Source of the DNA: JADGNZ01 sp963715895
GTDB taxonomy: Bacteria; Acidobacteriota; Thermoanaerobaculia; Gp7-AA8
DNA: 64,000 nt
NCBI GenBank assembly: GCA_963715895.1
Contig: OY970284.1
Span: 1,984,001 to 2,048,000 of the forward strand
Direction of reading: 5' to 3'
Each line of letters opens with the position of its first letter. Positions within the stretch are counted from its first letter, which is position 1. Shown here in pieces: positions 33,934-41,641 of this stretch. Under the pieces are notes generated by a model. The model was given only the letters and a program-made list of their open reading frames with translations. It made no database searches and was not told the DNA's origin. The translations under genes and the position numbers were made by a program.

Positions 33934-35733
33934 TCAGATGAAGTTCAGAATGACAAGCAGCACGCCGACATAGCAGGTCCAGCTCAATCTCGGTCGGAGT
34001 GCTCCCCGCCAGGTCACCTTTGCCAGTGCAGCGCCGCCGATGTAAAGCGTCCCGAGAATCAATGCCCAGATCAGGATGCAAAGCTTAGAAAAGAGGTCAA
34101 CGAACCAGGATGGCTTACCTACCTCATTAGTTAAGTGAACGCTGGGCGACAGATCAAGCAGATAGTTGACGATTGTCGGCACATTTGCCATATGGTCGCC
34201 GAAGCCCGCGTCGTGCGTACCTGCGGCGTAGTAGACGTTGTGAACTACGTCTCCGGCCACAGCAAACCCACGAAAGCCCGCGGCCCCGATATCAAACATT
34301 CCTTTCGTCGACCGTCCGAAGACATCGCCGAGCAGCTCGAAGAGGTGAGGGAAAATACCGACCACCCAGTCCGCCGACCCAACGATATTCACAACATCGA
34401 CGACCTGATGATTCCGAATCTTCGATCCCCAGTCGTAGGCGATCGGCGCGACGCTCCCCGCGAAGACAACGCGGTGGAACTGTATCGTCGGATACCGATC
34501 GAGTGCGCTGGCAAGAAGGTACGTGCCATTGCTGTGGCCGAAGTAGTCGAACTGGGCGTTAGGATATTTAGCCAGTGCCTCGGTGTACGCGTCGACGAGT
34601 TCGCGGACATGTGATTGCCGCGCGTTAAAGAGGAGAAACGCACCCATGGGAAAGTAGTCGTAGTGACTCGCATCGACGCGAGCTGTGTGATCACGTTTCA
34701 TGATCTCGTCGCCAATTCGTTCGGTCCACTCGCCGAAATCGCGAATACCGTGTTTGACGAATACGTATCGCGTAATAGAAGGGTCCTCGCGTGAGTCGTC
34801 TGGCAACGGCCTTGCGACCTTCCTTACTTCTTCCGGAAGTTCTGAGAGTGCCGTTCGAACAGCTCGATAGCGAATGTCCCCTGCAAAACGGGCGTTAGGA
34901 TCAGAGCTGTGCTGGTTAAACTTCAAGATCTCGGTATGGTCAGTCTCGCCACCGACGGGGATGAAGAGAAAGCCAGCGTGCGCGGCGACATCGCGGCTGT
35001 CAGCGGGCGATACGACGGCATCTCTCCCGCCTATCAGTTGGACCACCATCGGAAGGGAGGCTCCGCTCCGGGCCAGACGTATCCACTGAATCCGCATGTT
35101 TCCGATGAATGGCGACCCACGCTCCATCGAGCGCATCAAATGACCCGTACCGCTGATTCGCGCGAGCCACAACGCGCTCTTCACCACCTGTCGACTCCAA
35201 AAACCTCTTACATCATCAGCTGACCACCCGCGATTCATGCCGGCGATCAACACGATACGTTCGACGCGACCGGCCCACGGTTGCACTCCCAGTTTACTGC
35301 CCACCGGCCGATCTTCTTCCTGCCCCGCGCTCCATAGATAAACCTTGCGCACCAGCACTGCGCCAGCGCTGTACCCGACGAGAACGATTCGCTTGTAGTT
35401 GTTTCTACGATCGAGCTCGGTGACCGTCGTCTCGATCGCTGTCGAAATCACGGTTGCGCTAGCGTTGGAAAACGGGTTGCGATCGTACGACGGGATGAGG
35501 AGATGGGCGGACGGAAAAGTCACCTTGGCCAGTTGTGTTACCTCTTCGATTGAGCCTCGATTTCCTATTCCATGTACCAGAACGACCAGCGTATCGGACT
35601 GACCTGTCGGGATGGAATCATAGCGGACTTGCTGCTCGGTCACGCCGTGATAGGCGATGAATTTGAGGAGTGCGATCACGATGACAAACGTGAGACAGAC
35701 AATGCCGATGCCAACCATCGAACGACGTGACAT
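33934..35733 (-). CDS. Membrane-anchored protein with two alpha/beta-hydrolase-like domains
   Basis: 599 residues. An N-terminal helix (residues 7-27) and two C-terminal helices flank a soluble region with two hydrolase-like copies. First: oxyanion segment VVLVHGIGNRG (residues 50-60), nucleophile elbow GYSAG (Ser122), Asp in GGRDAVVSPAD and His in ETDHTEIL. Second: KHGIRDFGEW near 327-337 and elbow GHSNG (Ser at 401); its acid and base are less clear. The coding sequence is less GC-rich than its surroundings and lies opposite to the chemosensory genes, suggesting acquisition. Lipase, esterase or acyltransferase activity cannot be resolved. Confidence 0.75.
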   Translation of the reverse strand: MSRRSMVGIGIVCLTFVIVIALLKFIAYHGVTEQQVRYDSIPTGQSDTLVVLVHGIGNRGSIEEVTQLAKVTFPSAHLLIPSYDRNPFSNASATVISTAIETTVTELDRRNNYKRIVLVGYSAGAVLVRKVYLWSAGQEEDRPVGSKLGVQPWAGRVERIVLIAGMNRGWSADDVRGFWSRQVVKSALWLARISGTGHLMRSMERGSPFIGNMRIQWIRLARSGASLPMVVQLIGGRDAVVSPADSRDVAAHAGFLFIPVGGETDHTEILKFNQHSSDPNARFAGDIRYRAVRTALSELPEEVRKVARPLPDDSREDPSITRYVFVKHGIRDFGEWTERIGDEIMKRDHTARVDASHYDYFPMGAFLLFNARQSHVRELVDAYTEALAKYPNAQFDYFGHSNGTYLLASALDRYPTIQFHRVVFAGSVAPIAYDWGSKIRNHQVVDVVNIVGSADWVVGIFPHLFELLGDVFGRSTKGMFDIGAAGFRGFAVAGDVVHNVYYAAGTHDAGFGDHMANVPTIVNYLLDLSPSVHLTNEVGKPSWFVDLFSKLCILIWALILGTLYIGGAALAKVTWRGALRPRLSWTCYVGVLLVILNFI

Positions 35734-35786
35734 GCGCTCCTCCTGTGTGGTGATCGCAATGATGATAGCCCACTATGTGCGAATCC

Positions 35787-36947
35787 TCATTCCCGCCGAG
35801 CAACACCGTCATCGACTTCGCTTTCAGGGACGATCAGCGGCTCCAGCGGCCGGCGTGATGCGGCGCGGGCAGGATGCGCGTCCACTCTCCGCGCCGTCGT
35901 CGTCGACGATTCGGCGTACAACACGTATGGACGGACGTTTGCCCCTTTTCCCTGCCGCGTAGCGTCGTGGAGCAAGTCGTCCAGCCACACTCTGGCGTCA
36001 AAGTACCTCTCCTTCCAGGCCGGCTCGATCCGGTCGAGCACCAGCGCCATTCCCAGTCCGAAGTTATAGAACTCGTTGCGTGATTGCGAGACATTGCCGA
36101 GTTGCTTGATCTGGAACGGCATCAGTTTGTAGTAACTCGCCCAGGCCCGGCCGAAGGCATCGGCGCCGTCGAGCGACGCATAGGCGGCGGTGGGTTGGTA
36201 GTCGCGTGCTGCCAGCTCGGCGATGCGGTATTCGAAATAACGCGCGACGCCCTCTTTGGTCACGACGAACTTCAGGTAGGCGTAGTTCTTACTCCCTGGA
36301 TACAGTGCGTCGAGCAGATCGCCAAGTGTCCGGACGGCCTCGTCGGCGACGTTCGATTCGTACGGCAGTCCGTTATCGCTCTCGATGCAGCGGTAGAGGT
36401 CGCGGCCGGTCACGTGCATTGCCCTCCGGATTCGCGCATCGGTGTAGGGGAACGGATACGACAACTGCCATTGCCCGTCGTTCGACGGACCGATGGCGAG
36501 TGATGCAACCTTCTCGACCTCTCCCCTGGTAAAGGCATAGACGTGAAACAGCTCGTGCAGAACGACGATCGTCCAGATCGCGGGCTCGGTCTTCGTCCCT
36601 TCCGGCGTGCCGATGACGACGGCGGGACGACCGATGGCAGGGAAGCTCGCCTGGAGTCCCGGCGGAAAAACGCGAGGACGTGAGAAGACGCTCCTGCCGC
36701 GAAAGGTCTGGATGGTGGCCGTGAACCCTTGCGCCCCATCCTGGCTGTTGAGGAGATATTCGACCTCGCCGTCGATGAGGATGACGGGACTGTCCTGTGC
36801 CGTGAACCCGGGCCAGACGCGCGGACCCAGAAGCTCCGCCATGCGGAACGACTCGCTGAGGCGCACGAGGTGCTGCGTTGCGACATCGGCCGCGAGCGGC
36901 AGAGCAAGAAGGAGAGCTGCCGCGAAGGTGATGACGAGTCTTCTCAT
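35787..36947 (-). CDS. Exported HELFH metallopeptidase-like protein
   Basis: 386 residues from ATG 36947, which overlaps the upstream stop by four bases (ATGA). N-terminal signal peptide (LVITFAAALLLALPLAADVA). HELFH at 131-135 fits the HExxH zinc motif and is preceded by a hydrophobic strand (AIWTIVVL), as in gluzincin peptidases. Later segments (SYYKLMPFQIKQLG, YNFGLGMALVLDRIEPAW) are not recognisable. Last gene of the sigma/anti-sigma operon. A periplasmic or outer surface protease is inferred; family unassigned. Confidence 0.7.
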   Translation of the reverse strand: MRRLVITFAAALLLALPLAADVATQHLVRLSESFRMAELLGPRVWPGFTAQDSPVILIDGEVEYLLNSQDGAQGFTATIQTFRGRSVFSRPRVFPPGLQASFPAIGRPAVVIGTPEGTKTEPAIWTIVVLHELFHVYAFTRGEVEKVASLAIGPSNDGQWQLSYPFPYTDARIRRAMHVTGRDLYRCIESDNGLPYESNVADEAVRTLGDLLDALYPGSKNYAYLKFVVTKEGVARYFEYRIAELAARDYQPTAAYASLDGADAFGRAWASYYKLMPFQIKQLGNVSQSRNEFYNFGLGMALVLDRIEPAWKERYFDARVWLDDLLHDATRQGKGANVRPYVLYAESSTTTARRVDAHPARAASRRPLEPLIVPESEVDDGVARRE

Positions 36948-37759
36948 GAACAGGGTTCCTCTTTCGGTTCTGTGAGCTCGGGAGCCACGCGAATGCGCAC
37001 GCTCCGTTTGGAGTCGATCGGGAGGGTTTGCCATGCGCTTCGGCAGACGACGGCACGCGTTCCGTGACCCAACGCCTCTCTTGCCAGCGTGACGTCGGTG
37101 TAGCGCCACGGGTCGGCATGTTCAACGCTTCGTGGGACGATGGTGAGAGAGCCGGCCGCCGGCAGCACGAGCGTGCCTTTGGTACCGGCGAAGATTCTGC
37201 CCCGGGCGCGCGCCACGACCGCGCCTCCTTCGTCGACCTCGGCCTCCACGGCGTACCAGTGCGGCACCCGGACGGCATCGACGGTGATGGCGCCGTTCGA
37301 CCGAATGTCGTTAATGTGGATGCGCAGAGGTCCGGAGCCGGAGGAGCGTTCGGGGACGATCACGAACTTCAGCAACCCCGCTTTCCCGGCGCCGCCGAAC
37401 GGCAGAATGGCGATCTCCTGATCGAAGCCGGCCATAAAGCGGCGCTCCTGGCTGTCCTCCTCCCAAAGAGGCAGGCCGGCCCGGGATGAACCGTACCGGC
37501 GGCGCGTGGTGAGGCTGGCGCGGATATCGAGCTTCCCGGATGCGGTCAGCTCGTTGACGAACGATGCATCGAGAGCGAAGCCCTGATCGCGCATGTGAAG
37601 CTGGAAATCGGTTCCCGGCGGCCCGTCGACGTCCGCTTCGTACAGCGTCCGATGCGCTCCCTTGCTCTCCTCGATGCATCGCACTGTGAATCGGATCCGA
37701 TCCATCGGTCGCGGTACCGCGGTGGCGAACAGAAGCGCGAAGATAGCCAGTCGCATCAT
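36944..37759 (-). CDS. Exported protein of unknown function in sigma-factor operon
   Basis: 271 residues with a short N-terminal export signal (MRLAIFALLFATAVPRP). The rest is predicted beta-rich with no recognised motif. It overlaps the anti-sigma gene upstream by four bases and the metallopeptidase-like gene downstream by four bases, so all four genes are one translation-coupled operon. It may be a partner or substrate of the HELFH protein; function unknown. Confidence 0.7.
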   Translation of the reverse strand: MMRLAIFALLFATAVPRPMDRIRFTVRCIEESKGAHRTLYEADVDGPPGTDFQLHMRDQGFALDASFVNELTASGKLDIRASLTTRRRYGSSRAGLPLWEEDSQERRFMAGFDQEIAILPFGGAGKAGLLKFVIVPERSSGSGPLRIHINDIRSNGAITVDAVRVPHWYAVEAEVDEGGAVVARARGRIFAGTKGTLVLPAAGSLTIVPRSVEHADPWRYTDVTLAREALGHGTRAVVCRSAWQTLPIDSKRSVRIRVAPELTEPKEEPCS

Positions 37760-38160
37760 TCGCGGCCTCTCAGATAGATCGCCGCCCGTCCTCCTGAGTC
37801 GTACTTGCTGAACGCCCCTTCGTCCCGATTCCTGGGATGGAGGAGGAGCAGTGCCGGGATGGCCAGCAGGACGAGCAGCAACAGTGCGAAGGCGAGAATC
37901 GGGAGACGCCGGAGCCGGTGAGTCGGGAGTCGGGGGTCGGGGGTCGGAGCAGAGGCATCCACCCCAACCGAGGAGGATCTCTCTACGACCCCCGACTCCC
38001 GGCTCCCGAGCGCCGGCCTCGCAGCAATGACCGCTTCGCGGATGGCTGCCAGGTCATCGAGAAACGCGCGGCATTCGCCGCACGCCGCGACGTGGCCTCG
38101 GGCATCGGGTGCTTCGCCATCGAAAAATGCGGAGAGAGTTTCGTGATCGGGGCAGTTCAT
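37756..38160 (-). CDS. Zinc-finger (zf-HC2) transmembrane anti-sigma factor
   Basis: 134 residues. The N-terminus has the HVAACGEC zinc-binding H-x3-C-x2-C motif (near residues 23-30) after a typical LSAFFDGEAPDA start; one helix (PILAFALLLLVLLAIPALLL) spans the membrane near residues 87-107; a short periplasmic tail follows. It should hold the ECF sigma factor encoded just upstream at the membrane. The linker between zinc finger and helix is encoded by a heptamer-repeat hairpin. Confidence 0.87.
   Translation of the reverse strand: MNCPDHETLSAFFDGEAPDARGHVAACGECRAFLDDLAAIREAVIAARPALGSRESGVVERSSSVGVDASAPTPDPRLPTHRLRRLPILAFALLLLVLLAIPALLLLHPRNRDEGAFSKYDSGGRAAIYLRGRE
37919..38005. repeat. Heptamer-repeat hairpin inside the anti-sigma gene
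   Basis: GAGTCGG twice and GGGTCGG twice at about 37920-37949 face GACCCCC-GACTCCC-GGCTCCC at about 37986-38008. In frame, it encodes the linker LGSRESGVV...APTPDPRLP before the membrane helix. Confidence 0.78.
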
Positions 38161-38639
38161 GATTCACCTCGGTTCATCGTTTCGCGGAGACGCTGCCGTG
38201 CGCGATGAAGGTCGCTCTTCACTTTCGCTACCGACACGTCGAGGGAGATGGCGATCTCGCCGTACGTCATCGACTCCCATTCGCGCAATAGCAGAGGCGC
38301 GCGAAGTCCGGGTGGGAGCAGATTGAGGCAGTCGTGCAGTCTTCTCGTGATCTCGTTTTGTGCCGCCGTCTCGTATGGATCATCCGCTCTCCCGATCCAC
38401 GGGAAGAGAAGCCGTATGCGTTCAAGCCGACGCCGCCGGCGCAACTCGTTCAGTGCCAGATTCCTGGCCACGCGAAGAAGCCAGAAGCGGATGCGACCCG
38501 CGGGAACGTCACTCTTGCGCAATCGCAGGAAGGCTTCCTGGGCGATGTCGTGACCGTCTCCGTTTCCGGCGAGCATTCCTTCGGCGAAGCGGACGATCAC
38601 CGGGTACTCCGCCTCATACGTCGTGGCCAGTTCGTCCAT
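38157..38639 (-). CDS. ECF-type RNA polymerase sigma factor
   Basis: 160 residues, no region 1 or 3. Region 2 includes GDGHDIAQEAFLRLRKS and RIRFWLLRVARNLALNELRR; region 4 is CLNLLPPGLRAPLLLREWES followed by MTYGEIAISLDVSVAKVKSD, a helix-turn-helix. The stop overlaps the anti-sigma start by four bases. An ECF-like promoter lies just upstream, so autoregulation is likely. It would control at least this operon, ending in a secreted HELFH protein. Confidence 0.93.
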   Translation of the reverse strand: MDELATTYEAEYPVIVRFAEGMLAGNGDGHDIAQEAFLRLRKSDVPAGRIRFWLLRVARNLALNELRRRRRLERIRLLFPWIGRADDPYETAAQNEITRRLHDCLNLLPPGLRAPLLLREWESMTYGEIAISLDVSVAKVKSDLHRARQRLRETMNRGES

Positions 38640-38651
38640 CGATTCAGTCAG

Positions 38652-38679
38652 AAGACACCTGAGCGCGGGAAAAGTTGCA
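38652..38679 (-). promoter_or_regulatory. Candidate ECF-type autoregulatory promoter of the sigma operon
   Basis: On the minus strand, TGCAACTTTT (38679-38670, -35 with CAACTT) is followed after 15 bases by TGTCTT (38657-38652, -10). This resembles ECF promoters with an AAC -35 core. Transcription would begin about five bases before the sigma ATG at 38639, so the message would be nearly leaderless. Read by eye only. Confidence 0.45.
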
Positions 38680-38812
38680 GACGGAATCGACCGCAGCGCC
38701 GCGCCGATGACATTTGCGGCGGAAACATCTCAGTCATTTTCGCGCTGCCGGACGGGGCAGCAGTCCCCTGACACATCATCACCTCGCGCGGCGCTGGTAG
38801 GATGCCGCGTCC

Positions 38813-39862
38813 ATGCTCCGTCCCCTTCGTGCCATCGTTATCGATGATTCTGCCTACAACCGCGTGACCATCTCGCGGATGCTCGAGTCGTCGCCGCAAA
38901 TCAAGGTCGTGGCCACGGCCGTCAACGGTGAAGACGGCATCAAGCAGGCCATGAAGCACAAGCCGGACGTGATCACGCTCGACTTGGAGATGCCGGTGAT
39001 GGATGGCTTTGCCTTCCTGCGCTGGCTGATGGCGAACCTGCCCACGCCGGTCATCGCGGTCTCGTCGCGTTCGAGCGACCGCAGTGTTTTCAAGGCGCTG
39101 GACCTCGGCGCGATCGACTTCATCGCCAAGCCCGGCGGACGCGTCTCGCCCCGGCTCGAGGAGATCGAGCGTGACCTCGTCGCCAAAGTGCTGCAGGTCG
39201 CCGAGATCCGGATGGAGAACCTGCGACGGCGGATCACCGAGCAGGAGGAGACCGCGCCGCGTGAAGCGGAGCCGCCGGCGGTCTGCGAAGGGGGCATCGA
39301 GCTCGTGGCCATCGGCTGCTCCACCGGGGGCCCGCCCGCGCTGCAGTACGTTTTCCAGAACCTGCCGATGTTGCCGATTCCGATCGTCGTGGCCCAGCAC
39401 ATGCCGCAGGCGTTCACACGTCTCTTCGCCGAGCGCGTCAACAAGCTCACCAACTACACCGTGAAAGAGGGCGACGACGGCGAGATGCTCGAGAACGGAA
39501 CGGTCTACGTCGCTCCCGGCGGCATGCAGATGGAGGTGCGCCGTACAGCCGAGGGACTGCAGATCCGGACGTTCCCGGCGAAGGTCAACGATCTCTACGC
39601 GCCATCGGTCGACCGTCTCCTCATCTCTGCCGGCGAGGCGTGCGGCGAGCGCCTGGTTGCCATCATCATGACCGGCATGGGCGACGACGGCGCGCAAGCG
39701 ATCCGCCGCGTCCGCGAGGGCGGCGGACGGACCATCGCCGAGTCACCGCAGACCGCCATCATCTTCGGCATGCCGAACGAGGCCATCAAGACGGGTTGCG
39801 TCGATCAGGTGCTGCCTCTGGGGGAAATTCCGGGGGCGATTCAGAGACTGTGCACGGGGTAG
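38813..39862 (+). CDS. cheB: Chemotaxis methylesterase/response regulator CheB
   Basis: 349 residues. Receiver domain: AIVIDDSAYNR, phospho-Asp in VITLDLEMPVMDG, VIAVSSRSSD and DFIAKPGG. Methylesterase domain: Ser in AIGCSTGGPPALQ, His in VVAQHMPQAF and Asp in IMTGMGDDGAQAI. It removes methyl groups from receptor glutamates after phosphorylation by CheA. Separated from cheR by a hydrolase gene and the sigma operon, both on the other strand. Confidence 0.97.
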   Translation: MLRPLRAIVIDDSAYNRVTISRMLESSPQIKVVATAVNGEDGIKQAMKHKPDVITLDLEMPVMDGFAFLRWLMANLPTPVIAVSSRSSDRSVFKALDLGAIDFIAKPGGRVSPRLEEIERDLVAKVLQVAEIRMENLRRRITEQEETAPREAEPPAVCEGGIELVAIGCSTGGPPALQYVFQNLPMLPIPIVVAQHMPQAFTRLFAERVNKLTNYTVKEGDDGEMLENGTVYVAPGGMQMEVRRTAEGLQIRTFPAKVNDLYAPSVDRLLISAGEACGERLVAIIMTGMGDDGAQAIRRVREGGGRTIAESPQTAIIFGMPNEAIKTGCVDQVLPLGEIPGAIQRLCTG

Positions 39863-39871
39863 CGTCGCGCG

Positions 39872-40318
39872 TCAGGCGGCGGGCGGTTTCGCCTTCGTGT
39901 TCTCCTGCTGGGACGACGCCCATTTGGCGTGCTCCTGGGAGACCAGCGACTCGACGCGCTCGGCCAGCAGAGCCCGGGGGTCGGCCACGCCTGCATAGGG
40001 TGACGCCTTCGCCAGGAACACGTATTTCTCGTGCTTGAGCGACTCGCAAGTCGAGCGGTACGCGGTCCAGTTCTGCTGGTACTGATTCAGATGGAGCGTT
40101 CCTTCGAGCACCGTGATCAGCACGCCGAGGCCGCCCGTCCACCATCCGAAATACGGCAGGTTGGTATTGAGAGCCCCGATGAACGGAAGCACCGCCGCCG
40201 CGATGATCTCGGTCATCTTGATCCGTTTGTACGCCCGCTGGTTGCTGATGCTCTTCCGGTCGTACCACGAGATCTGATCCTCGAGTCGGTCCAGGACCGG
40301 ATCTGCTTCCGTCGTCAT
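39872..40318 (-). CDS. DUF4231-like small membrane protein
   Basis: 148 residues from ATG 40318, which has GGAG upstream; ATG 40330 is possible. After a polar start (DRLEDQISWYDRKSISNQRA) there are two hydrophobic segments (TEIIAAAVLPFIGALN, YFGWWTGGLGVLITVLEG), then a long amphipathic helix with NWTAYRSTCESLKHEKYVFL, the usual DUF4231 layout. Family function is unknown; some relatives occur with signalling or defence effectors. Monocistronic and opposite to cheB. Confidence 0.65.
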   Translation of the reverse strand: MTTEADPVLDRLEDQISWYDRKSISNQRAYKRIKMTEIIAAAVLPFIGALNTNLPYFGWWTGGLGVLITVLEGTLHLNQYQQNWTAYRSTCESLKHEKYVFLAKASPYAGVADPRALLAERVESLVSQEHAKWASSQQENTKAKPPAA

Positions 40319-40437
40319 GCCAGGCTCCATTGATGATTAAAGATGGCTCATTGTAGCGCCCGTCGCATGTTCGGCGGCCGCTCCCACCGGCCACTCCCGT
40401 GTGCTAATCTCCCGTCGCGTCCGTCCGAGAGAGTCCC

Positions 40438-41247
40438 ATGACCGAAGAAAGAGCTGAGAAGTTTCTCGAGCTGTTCAACAAGGGTAAGGAATTTACCGAA
40501 GAGTTACTTCGGGAAAACCAGCGCTTGCGCTATCGCCTCGCCTCGCTGGAAACGGAGTCGACGGCCGGCTTCGACGAAGAGGTGCAGCGCCTGCGCGCCG
40601 AGGTCCAGCAGCTCACCGAGGAGAACCGCCGCATCGCGCAGAGGTTCAAGGAAGTCGAAGAAGAGAACAAAGACTTCGCCAACCGCTACATCGAAGTCGA
40701 AGAACAGAACAACAACCTCGCCAACCTCTACGTCGCCAGCTACCAGCTCCACTCCACGCTCGACTTTCGGGAAGTCATCCAGATCGTGCAGGAGATCGTC
40801 ATCAATCTCATCGGCGCGGAATCGTTTGCCATTCTGCTGCTCGATGAGAAGACCAACGAGCTGAAGACGATTGCCTCGGAGGGCGAGGACGTCATGCCCG
40901 GTATCGAGACCATCTCGACACGCCTCGGCGACGGCGTTCTCGGCAGCGTGGCCAAGACGGGCGAGAGTTACTACATCAACCAGGACATGGAAAACGGTGG
41001 CAGGGTGACGCTCGAAAAGCCGCTCGCCGCCGTACCGCTCAAGATCAAGGAGCACGTCATCGGCCTGGTGGTCATCTACAAACTTCTCCAGCAGAAAGAC
41101 TCGTTCTCGGCCGTCGACTACGAGCTCTTCTCGCTCCTTGCCGCGCATGCCGCGACGGCGATTTTCTCCTCGAAACTCTACTCGCAGTCGGAGAGGAAGC
41201 TGAACACGATCCAGAGCTTCCTCGACCTGCTGACAACCACATCGTGA
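40438..41247 (+). CDS. Coiled-coil protein with GAF domain
   Basis: 269 residues. Residues 15-95 are a coiled coil (NQRLRYRLASLETES, EENRRIAQRFKEVEEENKDF). Residues about 105-255 are a GAF domain: HSTLDFREVIQIVQEIV, FAILLLDEKTNELKTIASEG, GVLGSVAKTGESYYINQDM. No kinase or cyclase output. It is followed after ten bases by a CheY-like gene, so it may feed a soluble signal into the pathway in place of a classic receptor. Confidence 0.85.
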   Translation: MTEERAEKFLELFNKGKEFTEELLRENQRLRYRLASLETESTAGFDEEVQRLRAEVQQLTEENRRIAQRFKEVEEENKDFANRYIEVEEQNNNLANLYVASYQLHSTLDFREVIQIVQEIVINLIGAESFAILLLDEKTNELKTIASEGEDVMPGIETISTRLGDGVLGSVAKTGESYYINQDMENGGRVTLEKPLAAVPLKIKEHVIGLVVIYKLLQQKDSFSAVDYELFSLLAAHAATAIFSSKLYSQSERKLNTIQSFLDLLTTTS

Positions 41248-41257
41248 GGGTCCGATA

Positions 41258-41641
41258 GTGCCACTTGAGAACGCGAACTTTCTGGTTGTCGAAGACTCGC
41301 CGACCATGCGTCAGTTGATCTCGTTCTCGCTCAAGCGGTTCAAGAACGCCCGGATCATCGAGGCGGTCGACGGCGTGGATGCGCTCAAGAAACTCTCCGG
41401 TCCGGAGAAGATCGATCTGATCCTGACCGACATCAACATGCCGGTGATGGACGGCCTCAAACTGGTCTCGCTCGTGCGCCAGAATGCGCAGCTTCGCAAC
41501 ATCCCGATCGTCATCATCACGACGGAAGGTGCCGAGGAAGACCGCGAGCGCGGATTGGCCCTCGGCGCGAACGCCTACATCTCCAAGCCGATCCAGTCGT
41601 CGCATCTGATCAAGACGATCTCGGAGCTGCTCGCGGTGTGA
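41258..41641 (+). CDS. Single-domain response regulator (CheY-like)
   Basis: 127 residues from GTG 41258. Receiver residues are all present: FLVVEDSPTMRQ, phospho-Asp in LILTDINMPVMDG, VIITTEGAEED and YISKPIQ. It resembles the first CheY-like protein at 23997-24374. Its stop overlaps the following membrane-protein frame by four bases. Likely a CheA target. Confidence 0.93.
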   Translation: MPLENANFLVVEDSPTMRQLISFSLKRFKNARIIEAVDGVDALKKLSGPEKIDLILTDINMPVMDGLKLVSLVRQNAQLRNIPIVIITTEGAEEDRERGLALGANAYISKPIQSSHLIKTISELLAV

